From assembly GCA_004293815.1 (NCBI GenBank), contig RDZD01000011.1, positions 92,040 to 156,039 on the forward strand: a DNA stretch of 64,000 nt. The letters run 5' to 3'. Within the stretch, counting starts at the first letter, position 1. Every line of letters begins with the position of its first letter. Source of the DNA: Cytophagales bacterium. GTDB lineage: Bacteria > Bacteroidota > Bacteroidia > Cytophagales > Bernardetiaceae. The notes beneath the pieces are model-generated. The model was given only the letters and a program-made list of their open reading frames with translations, did not search any database and had not been told where the DNA came from. The translations under genes were made by a program, and so were the position numbers. This document shows, piece after piece, positions 8,292-16,300 of this stretch.

Positions 8292-9272
8292 TTATTTGAT
8301 AAGTCTGTATCCAACATTAGCCACTACCCAGCTTTTACCCCACTCCTCCTTTTCGTCATCAGACCATAGCTCGGGATAGAAAATAATGCGCTGAAAACGT
8401 GGTGGGAGGTATTGTTGCCAGTTTGTGCCGCCTGTAGCCTCTACAGACTTTTCGGCGCGCGCCAAATAACGTACAGCAGATTTGTAGTGCGAAAGACACC
8501 AGTCAATATTGAGCAAAGCATCTAAATTACGCAGTTCGGATTTTATGCTGTCTTTTTGGGGCGAATCCTGAAAACGATTGCGAAAGATGGCATAGAGGTT
8601 GTTGTTTTTGCAACGCTGAGCAAGATTTACCAGCAAATCGGAATACTTCTCCTCAAACTGGGTCAGAGTAAGCGTCTTTTTGCCCGTGCTCATTTCTGTC
8701 GCACCGCGCTTCCAGTAGATGCTTCCGTACATTTCGGCAACGCTTGTTTGCTCATTAAATCTAGGACGCTGCTCATGCTCCACTAAATTAATCAAGTCAG
8801 TAGAAAAAATTTCTATTTGGCGATATTGGGCAGACTGAAAGCCACTTGCTGGCAAAAGGCTCATACGGAACTTCAGAAACTGCTCAGGAGCCATACCGTC
8901 CACCATCACATCGAAGGAATGCACCAGATGCTTGAGATAGCGCGTTACACGGCCTAGTTTTGTTAAAAATGTTTCATCAGAAAGCGCATTGTCAGACACC
9001 ACTTGTTCCATCTCCCAAATAATAGCCTTGAAATACAGCTCGGTTATTTGGTGATAAATGATAAAAATCATCTCATCGGGAATAGCCGTTCTGGGGGTTT
9101 GAAGCGTTAAAAGCGTGTCTATACGCGAATAGTTCCAATATGTGAGATAATCTGCATGAAGTAACCCTTCCAAATAGCTCACCAAGCTCTGTCCGCTTGC
9201 CTCATATTTATCAGCAAGAGCCTGAATTTTTTCTGCTATAAGCTCGTTCTCTTTGGGATCTTTTGAATACAT
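8292..9272 (-). CDS. kynA: Tryptophan 2,3-dioxygenase
   Basis: 326 aa. Haem-dependent dioxygenase that opens the indole ring of L-tryptophan to N-formylkynurenine, the first step of the kynurenine pathway in the cytosol. 'PDEMIFIIYHQITELYFKAIIWEMEQV' is the family signature with the substrate-pocket His and Glu-Leu. 'RVTRYLKHLVHSFDVM' and 'LKFRMSLLPASGFQSAQYRQIE' follow, the latter with the conserved SGFQS-Q-R-E pattern. A distal His near the C-terminus ('DWCLSHYKSAVRYL') is the likely haem ligand. Length is within the family range. The other kynurenine genes are not here. It lies 53 nt downstream of the STAS gene on the same strand. Confidence 0.92.
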   Translation of the reverse strand: MYSKDPKENELIAEKIQALADKYEASGQSLVSYLEGLLHADYLTYWNYSRIDTLLTLQTPRTAIPDEMIFIIYHQITELYFKAIIWEMEQVVSDNALSDETFLTKLGRVTRYLKHLVHSFDVMVDGMAPEQFLKFRMSLLPASGFQSAQYRQIEIFSTDLINLVEHEQRPRFNEQTSVAEMYGSIYWKRGATEMSTGKKTLTLTQFEEKYSDLLVNLAQRCKNNNLYAIFRNRFQDSPQKDSIKSELRNLDALLNIDWCLSHYKSAVRYLARAEKSVEATGGTNWQQYLPPRFQRIIFYPELWSDDEKEEWGKSWVVANVGYRLIK

Positions 9273-9325
9273 CTGTAGTTGGGTTTTGAGAATGAATAAA
9301 GCTTTGTGGAAGATTTTAGGGTATT

Positions 9326-9673
9326 TTAAAGCTTTGTCTTGAGTTCATTGACAGCAGCTTCTATACTTGCGACAGTCGTAAAAATGCCATTGAGCTTGGT
9401 AATGAGCAGCAGCTTTTCGGCTTGTTGCGAGGGCTTAACGAGCAGCATTTCTCCGCCACTGTTTCTAAACTTGGTCAGCATACGAATGAGTACACTTAAG
9501 CCAGTACTATTCATGTAGTTAATTTGTGATATTTCGGCAGCACAGAGAGTTTTGCCTTCATCTATTTGCTTTTGGATGGTGGCAAAAATATCGTTTTCGT
9601 CAGCTGTGCCCAAAAGATCGCCTTTCATATTGATGACAATCACGCCATCCGTTATGTCTATTTTGTATTCCAT
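9326..9673 (-). CDS. STAS-domain anti-sigma-factor-antagonist-like protein
   Basis: 115 aa, a single STAS domain. The strand-turn 'DGVIVINMKGDLLGTADENDIFATI' and the conserved phosphorylation-site segment 'INYMNSTGLSVLIRML' are visible; the Ser in 'MNSTG' corresponds to the Ser phosphorylated in SpoIIAA/RsbV. Such proteins are dephosphorylated by PP2C/SpoIIE phosphatases in partner switching. It lies 19 nt after fur on the same strand, so the two are probably co-transcribed. A SpoIIE-type phosphatase fragment occurs at the window start, but no partner kinase is seen. Confidence 0.85.
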   Translation of the reverse strand: MEYKIDITDGVIVINMKGDLLGTADENDIFATIQKQIDEGKTLCAAEISQINYMNSTGLSVLIRMLTKFRNSGGEMLLVKPSQQAEKLLLITKLNGIFTTVASIEAAVNELKTKL

Positions 9674-9692
9674 GAGTTAAATTTAAGGATTT

Positions 9693-10175
9693 TTATACGT
9701 CGCTTGAAGTTTTCTGTGGTGCGTTTTCGCAATTAACTTTCGTGCATTTTCCATAAAAAACGAGCGAGTGATGTGAAATTTCAAAGTTTAAAAGCTGCCC
9801 TACCATATTTTGAATATTCTGGATTCGTGGGTCACAAAACTCCACTACTTTGTAGCATTCGGTGCAAATCAGGTGGTCATGTTGCTTATAGCCATAGCTT
9901 TTTTCATACATGGCCATATTTTTCCCAAACTGGTGTTTAGCAACAAGACTACATTCTACAAGCAAATCCAATGTGTTGTATACCGTGGCGCGACTCACTT
10001 GGTAGTTCTTGTTCTTCATGCTCAGATACAAGGACTCTACCTCAAAATGATCATTTCGAGAGTAGATTTCTTCTAAAATGGCAAATCTTTCAGGAGTTTT
10101 TCTTAGATTTTTATTCTCTAAATAGGCCATAAAAATTCGCTTGATGTCTTCGTTGAGTGTGCTCAAAGTGCCCAT
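9693..10175 (-). CDS. Fur-family metal-dependent transcriptional regulator
   Basis: 160 aa. N-terminal winged helix ('[28 protein letters not shown]', '[19 protein letters not shown]', the Fur DNA-recognition segment). C-terminal dimerisation domain with the metal-rich '[17 protein letters not shown]' (His/His/Cys/Cys), and a final 'CTKVNCEN' that may supply the second structural zinc pair. Family members (Fur, PerR, Zur) repress iron, peroxide or zinc genes; which one this is cannot be told. It heads a likely two-gene unit with the STAS gene. Confidence 0.88.
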   Translation of the reverse strand: MGTLSTLNEDIKRIFMAYLENKNLRKTPERFAILEEIYSRNDHFEVESLYLSMKNKNYQVSRATVYNTLDLLVECSLVAKHQFGKNMAMYEKSYGYKQHDHLICTECYKVVEFCDPRIQNIQNMVGQLLNFEISHHSLVFYGKCTKVNCENAPQKTSSDV

Positions 10176-10496
10176 GTACCTGGTTTAGCTAGAATGATGC
10201 GGCAAAATAGCGAGTTTCTTCAAAAAAAAAAACTTATGTTGTCTAACAAAGCATTTTTTTGTCCTCAAAGTGCTGGAAAAAACAATCGCTTAAGACAATG
10301 TACAAACTGATGAACAAAAAGATAAGACAAAGCAATTTGCGATTTTTCAGTCTGCTAAAATTTGTAAAACAATAAAAATATTGAGCCTTAGTGTTCGCCT
10401 TAGTCCATGAACACCACTCCAATAGGACTAAATTTGAACACTAGGCTCAATTTCTTTGGCTAGAAAGAACTTTCCTGAGGGCTTCTAGCTGCTTTT
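10176..10496. other. Intergenic region between fur and the TonB-type barrel gene
   Basis: About 320 nt. It holds the upstream region of fur (A/T-rich, no convincing TAnnTTTG box found) and, near its far end, the hairpin described separately. No coding frame of interest was seen. Confidence 0.5.
10366..10450 (-). terminator. Long nested hairpin terminator after the outer-membrane barrel gene
   Basis: Arms 10381-10396 and 10436-10450 are complementary over 15 bp with one bulged base. Inside lies a second stem (TTAGTCC at 10400-10406 with GGACTAA). On the minus strand the structure is followed by a U-rich run (10380-10366). It lies 47 nt past the stop of the barrel gene. Good terminator candidate, although unusually elaborate. 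Confidence 0.6.
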
Positions 10497-12938
10497 TTAG
10501 CGTATATTAACTCGATTCTTTTCTTCATCAGCCGCACTTTTTTGTCTTATCTTAAGTAAATTGCCTTTTCTGAAATTGTAAGAAAAACTCAACATCAAAG
10601 CGCGTGTATCTAGCGTATTGGTAAAGCTGGCTGTGGCTTGTCCAAGAGCTTTTATGTCGCCACCCATTTTGAAAGTATAGAAGATATCGCTAAAGCTGAG
10701 CTTAAAACTGCCGCGGTTTTTCCAAACACTTTTCTGCGCAGTAAATCCCACACGTCCCAAAGGAATTGTGATAAACTGAGCCGAATAGGCACTGCTCTGG
10801 TAGTAACCACTGAGTTCAGCAGACCAACCCTTACCCAGTACAAACTGATTAATCCAGTTTACTGCGCCATAAGTGCCATTATTGACGAGCTTCTGGCCGT
10901 AGATAAGCGAGCTGAAGCGGCTATTGGTTAGCTCGCCATAAATTTGAGCGGTCCACCAAGCAGTAAAGCTCAGTTGCCCACTCACTGAAAGCGACAGCGT
11001 ATTTTGTGTGCCAATGTTGCCAGGACGGCTGAAGAAAAAATTACCGCCAAGCTCTATGGTTTCTGTAATCATGTCGTTTACAAAACTATAGTTCAGAGAG
11101 GTGACGAGAAAACCTTTATAGGCGTGCGTAAGCCCCACGTTATGCGCAAAAGTGGGCACAAGAAACGGATTACCTGAGTAAATCGTAAACCTATCCATGG
11201 GGTAGCTGAAAGGGTTCAGGTCTTGGTAGTTAGGTCTGGTAATGCGGCGGCCGTATGACAGATTCATTTGGTGGTGTCCTAAACTGTCAAGTACATAATT
11301 TAGATAGAGAGTGGGGAAAATATTGGTGTAACTTCTTGTAAATGAAGAGTCTTGCTTAGTTGGGTTACCGTACTGCAAACCTTCTATATTGGTGTTCTCG
11401 AGTCGTAAACCAGCCTGAACGCCCAGTTTGCCATACTGTTTTTGAGTGCTCAAATACGCTGCATTGATTTGCTCGTTATAGTTAAAGTAGTTGCTTAGCT
11501 CGTAATTTGGTCTTATTTCATTATCAAACCTGTTAAAAAACTCAGCGGTGTTGTTGGCTTTTACTTGGCTAGTCTTTACACCAAAATCAAGTTGAGCTTT
11601 CCCTATTGGTTTTTTATAGTCTGCTTTTCCGCTCCAAATCTGAATAGTGGCGGGCAGGTTGCTAAGCAAGTCGCTTTCCACTGTTTCAGAGCCATTGGCG
11701 CGTTTTACCTTATTGCTCAGACTTTGATCTATGGCAGAAGTAAACACCAAATAATCAGCACTTAATATCAATTCTTCTTGTTTATTTACCTGATAAGTGT
11801 AATTAAGATTCAGACTCTGGTTAGACCATTGTCTGTCGCTCAAACTCAAACCGATATTGGTGGAGTCGAGTGTTCCTTTGCGTCCCATCAAAAGAGCGTT
11901 ATTGATTGTAGTCACATCGTTAGCATCATGGCCATAACTACCCACAATCCCGATAGTGGATTTTTTATTCAAGTAATAATCCATGCCTAAACGCAGACTA
12001 TGGTTGTCACGGCGTTCTTTAAGAAATGAATTTTGTTTGAATTGAGAGTTTAGTTCGCCACGCTCGTTCAAATAATTGCGTTCGATATCAATATCCTGAA
12101 ACTGTCTCGTGATGTTAAAGGACGCACTAGCAAAGATGTTCAGTTTGTTGATGCGGTAGTTAAGATTAGCATTGTTGTTTGTACGGCCATAAAAGCCCTG
12201 CCGTGCTGAAATTGTCAAACCGCCATTAAAGCCTTTTTGCGTATTTTTCTTGAGTTTGATATTGACTACCCCCCCGCTGCCAGCCGCATCAAAGTGCGCT
12301 GGTGGGTTATCCATGAGCTCTATAAGCTCTACACTACCAGACGGTAAGCCTCTTAAATATCCCACTAATGCGTCTGCACTCATGTAGCTAGGCTTTCCGT
12401 CCACAAAAACCATTACACCAGCTTTACCTTTATATGTAATCACACCATTTTCGTCTACGCGCAAGCCAGGAGCCTTTTCTAAGACTTCTAGTGTACTTAA
12501 ACCCGTGTTACTGATAAGAGCTTCAGGGATCAGCGTAATTCTATCGGCTTTGTATTCTACGAATCTTTTCTTTTGAACCACAGCCACACCAGCTAGCTCG
12601 GTGGCTGTGTTGATTTTCAGGGGCGGAAGCTCTACTGTAGAGCCAGCAGAAGTCAGCTCAAAAGCAGGAGATTTTGGGCTCTGCTCATTACCAAAACTAA
12701 CCATAACTTGGTATATGCCAGGCTGAATACCTTCAAACATAAAAACACCTGTGGTATCAGAAATAGCTACTTTATAGAGGCTAGAATCTTGAGCTTTGAG
12801 CAATAAGACAGAGGCAAAATTGACGGGTTGTCCGTTCTCATCGCAAACACTTCCTTTTATATTTTGCGCTGTGGCATTGTAAAAAGCCAGAAGAGATACT
12901 AAAAAAGAGATAAAAAAAGTACTTAAGATAGGCTTCAT
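10497..12938 (-). CDS. TonB-dependent-receptor-like outer-membrane beta-barrel protein with carboxypeptidase-regulatory-like domain
   Basis: 813 aa from the chosen ATG. Signal peptide ('MKPILSTFFISFLVSLLAF'), CarboxypepD-regulatory-like Ig fold ('IKGSVCDENGQPVNFASVLL', residues ~27-105), plug-like domain ('EVLEKAPGLRVDENGVITYKG', 'MVFVDGKPSYMSADALVGYL', then 'AGSGGVVNIKLKK', ~125-235), then a long beta barrel of the outer-membrane beta-barrel-3 type to the C-terminus. These proteins are found in the outer membrane of Bacteroidota and resemble TonB-dependent transporters; the ligand is unknown, and no SusD partner is adjacent. A TTG nine codons upstream (12965) is in frame, but ATG 12938 gives a proper signal peptide. 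A Fur-family gene is the next gene downstream, which hints at metal control but does not prove it. Confidence 0.85.
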   Translation of the reverse strand: MKPILSTFFISFLVSLLAFYNATAQNIKGSVCDENGQPVNFASVLLLKAQDSSLYKVAISDTTGVFMFEGIQPGIYQVMVSFGNEQSPKSPAFELTSAGSTVELPPLKINTATELAGVAVVQKKRFVEYKADRITLIPEALISNTGLSTLEVLEKAPGLRVDENGVITYKGKAGVMVFVDGKPSYMSADALVGYLRGLPSGSVELIELMDNPPAHFDAAGSGGVVNIKLKKNTQKGFNGGLTISARQGFYGRTNNNANLNYRINKLNIFASASFNITRQFQDIDIERNYLNERGELNSQFKQNSFLKERRDNHSLRLGMDYYLNKKSTIGIVGSYGHDANDVTTINNALLMGRKGTLDSTNIGLSLSDRQWSNQSLNLNYTYQVNKQEELILSADYLVFTSAIDQSLSNKVKRANGSETVESDLLSNLPATIQIWSGKADYKKPIGKAQLDFGVKTSQVKANNTAEFFNRFDNEIRPNYELSNYFNYNEQINAAYLSTQKQYGKLGVQAGLRLENTNIEGLQYGNPTKQDSSFTRSYTNIFPTLYLNYVLDSLGHHQMNLSYGRRITRPNYQDLNPFSYPMDRFTIYSGNPFLVPTFAHNVGLTHAYKGFLVTSLNYSFVNDMITETIELGGNFFFSRPGNIGTQNTLSLSVSGQLSFTAWWTAQIYGELTNSRFSSLIYGQKLVNNGTYGAVNWINQFVLGKGWSAELSGYYQSSAYSAQFITIPLGRVGFTAQKSVWKNRGSFKLSFSDIFYTFKMGGDIKALGQATASFTNTLDTRALMLSFSYNFRKGNLLKIRQKSAADEEKNRVNIR

Positions 12939-13384
12939 GGGCAGGGCTTTTGCTTTTTTGTACAAATATCAGTACAAAGCCTTGCCTCGCGGTTGTCAAA
13001 TCCTGCTAATTCCTCAAGTTCTGAAAGCTTAAACCATTCATCGAAGTCTACACGTGTTTGGGAGAACTCATTATCTTTCTTTTGTCTCTTCTGCACTTTA
13101 ATAGTGTACTACCTTGCAGTTTTGACAAGTGATGAAGCCCTTAGGAAAAGTGTCATAGGTCAGCCAATACACCATAATGCAAGTATAGTTTTCAACAATT
13201 AATCAAAATAAGGATTTATCCTGCCTGGTTTTATAACCAAAAGCTTAGACAAATACTTTCAATTTATGAGAGAGGCAAAATCTCAAAAAAAGACAAAAAA
13301 AAATTGCCAAAATTATAGTAATTACCCTTGCTTATTTTTAGATTTGCGCATCACTTACTCAAGCAAAACTCCTCATTCATCACA
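12939..13384. other. Divergent intergenic region upstream of the barrel gene and the S8 protease gene
   Basis: About 445 nt serving two outward-facing genes. On the minus strand GATATTTG near 12959-12952 is a near match to a -7 box. On the plus strand TAGATTTG at 13339-13346 is a full match. A short frame at 12993-13202 has no start signal or similarity and is not accepted. No repeats or RNA genes seen. Confidence 0.4.
13339..13346 (+). promoter_or_regulatory. Candidate -7 box TAGATTTG for the S8 protease gene
   Basis: Exact TAnnTTTG match 39 nt before the ATG at 13385. No TTG at the ideal -33 distance is present, so only the -7 element is supported. It lies inside the upstream extension of the open frame (TTG 13328), favouring the later ATG. 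Confidence 0.35.
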
Positions 13385-16300
13385 ATGCTCACAAAACCCT
13401 CGCTGTTGCTTAAAGTCTTTCTGGTGGCTTTAAGTAGTTGTCTTTGCATAGAAAGCCTCTTTGCACAGAATTACCAGTTATTCTTTAAAGCTGGTACAAG
13501 AGAGCCAGCTGCCAACTTTTCTGAACTAAGCCGTAGAGGAGAGCTAAGCCCATCCTCTCTGTTCAAGGGGCAGTATCACGTTTTGTTGCAGTTTGAGAAG
13601 CTCCCCTCCGACAAGGCGCGTGCGCAAATGCAATCGGAAGGCATAAAGTTACTGGACTATATTCCTAACAATGCTTACTATGCACAAATCAAAGCACCTA
13701 TTAACTGGACGCTACTGTTGAAATACAACGTACGTGCTATAACAAATCTTTCTTTAGAAGAAAAAACAAGTGAGGCATTCCGTACACGCCCTTTTGCGGC
13801 TTGGGCCACCGCAGCAAAAGAAAACTTTGTAGACTTGCGCGTGGAGCTGTGGGGAGATTATAAACGAGCTGACATTGAGGCAGATGTTTTGAGCCTAGGT
13901 GGTAGATTTATGCGCAATGAACCCATCTACAGAACTATAGAATTTAGAGTGCCTGTTGCCCAAGCAGACAAAGTAGTAGATTTTGCGTGGGCTCAATATG
14001 TGGACATCACCTCGCGCCCAAAATCTCAGGTCAATTTTCTGGAAAGAGGCAATCACCGATCCGCTGCTATCTTTTCAACAGCTACGTACGGACTGACAGG
14101 GCTTGGAGTTCGCATTGGCGAATGGGACGGCGGGACAGTGGATACCCACTTAGACTTTACAAGCCGTTTGTTTATCAAAGAAAGCTTAGACCCTAGCGCC
14201 CACCCCACGCACGTGGGAGGCACAGCAGCAGGTGCAGGCTTGCTCAATCCATTGCGTATGGGCATGGCTCCTAAGTCTACACTCTATTCATGGAACTTTG
14301 ATGGTGACACTAATGCAGAGATGACCAACGCTATGGCCAATCCTTCAGATAGGTTTGAGATTACCACCAACTCTTGGGGGGTAGGCTTCAGTTGTCCCAA
14401 CTCAGGAATTTATGATTCAGATGCCCGTTTTGTAGACCAATTTTGCAATGATTTTACGTTTATGTCAGCGCAGTGGGCTGTGGCCAACTCACAAGGCTCT
14501 AGCTGTGTGGCGGGTGGTTTTAGAAGCATCAGCGACGGCTGGGTGTCTTCCAAAAATGGCATAGGGGTAGGTGCGCTCACCAGCACCGATGCGATGACCT
14601 CTTTCAGCAGCTTTGGCCCCGTACAAGACGGACGCATCAAACCAGACATCTGTGGTATAGGTCAGAACGTCAACTCTGCCTTGCCTGGCAACGCTTACGG
14701 TAACATGAGCGGCACATCAATGGCCACACCAGGCGTTTCAGGTACTATTGCACAAATCTATGAATGGTACAAAAATGTGAAAGGTGGTGGCACTACCTTC
14801 CCTCAAAACATTTTGGTTAAAGCAACCTTGCTCAACAACGCTGATGATTTTGGCAATGCTGGCCCTGATTACAAGTTTGGCTATGGACGCATCAACGCGC
14901 TTAATACCATCAGAGCTATGGAGACGAATCGTTACGAAGAAAACACCATATCTGCTGGCGGTTCTTACACCAAGTCTATCACAGTACCAGCAGGAGCTAC
15001 ACAACTGCGCGTAATGATTGTGTGGCGAGACCCTGCAGCGGCTGTTTCTGCTGCTACAGCTCTGGTAAACAACCTCAATATGACCGTAACCAATCCTTCA
15101 AGTGTAGTTTTCAACCCCTGGATATTAGCACCAGGCACGCCTAATGCAGTGGCTACTCGCGGAGTGGATAATCTGAATAACGTGGAGCAAGTAACCATCG
15201 ACAACCCTGCCGCTGGCACATACAACATCACAATACAAGGAACAAGCGTACCATTTGGCCCTCAGGCTTATGCGCTTACATGGACTGTAGATGAGCCATA
15301 CGTGCGTGTTACCTACCCTGTGGGTGGCGAGCAACTTGAAACGGGAACAGCCTATACAGTGAACTGGGATGGCTCCGGAATAGTAGGCTCACAAACGTTA
15401 GAGTTTTCTTTGAATAACGGTGCAACATGGACAACTTTAAGCACTTCTCTAGCTGCTAATGTGCGCTCATTTAGCTGGACTACACCCGGTACTATCAGCA
15501 ACCAAGCCCTAATACGCGTGACTAATGGCGCATTGACTGATCAGAGCGATGCTGTATTTTCTTTGTTACGCAGACCTACAGGTTTGACCGCTACAGCTGG
15601 CTGCGGAAGTATCAATCTAACATGGACAGCAGTGCCAAGTGCTACCTCTTATGATGTTTTTAGACTAAATACCGCCACAGGAAACTATGACTTTTTAGCC
15701 AATGTGGCAGGCACTTCGCATAACGTAACTTCGCTGGCCGCTGGTTCTTATTGGTTTGCCATAACAGCCAAACACGCTGGTACGGGGGCTGTCAGTATGC
15801 GCTCAAATGCAGTACAAGGCACGGTTGTCACCTCGCCCAATGACATTGCAATGGTAGCAATTCTAAGCCCTGGCTGTGATTTTGCAACGCCGAGTACTCA
15901 AGCGGTTACTATAAGAATTAGAAGTTTGGCTTGCGCTACGATACCGACGGGTACTTCTATTCCAGTGAGTTATACTCGCGGTACAACGGTTTTGGAGAAT
16001 ATTGTTTTAGCCGCGCCCCTTACTAGTGGCTCGTTTTTGAATTATACATTTACTACCCCTGCCAGTTTTCCAACCTCAGGTGCTTACTTTATTGATGCTG
16101 CGGTAGCCTTTCCAGGTGATGCAGTGGCCAGTAACAACAGCATTTCAGGCTTTGAGGTGAGAACAGCTGCTTCTCTGCCACTCTATGAAGACTTTGAGAA
16201 CCCCAATCCTGCCCCTTGCTGGACAAGAACTCAAAATGCAGGCTCTGATGGTTTTGTGTATAGTCCTACCAACGCAAGCGCAAGTTTTACAATTCCGCCA

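Noticed and set aside
12993..13202. Small frame in the divergent region before the S8 protease
   Set aside because: Serine-rich, no start signal, no similarity, and not conserved in composition.
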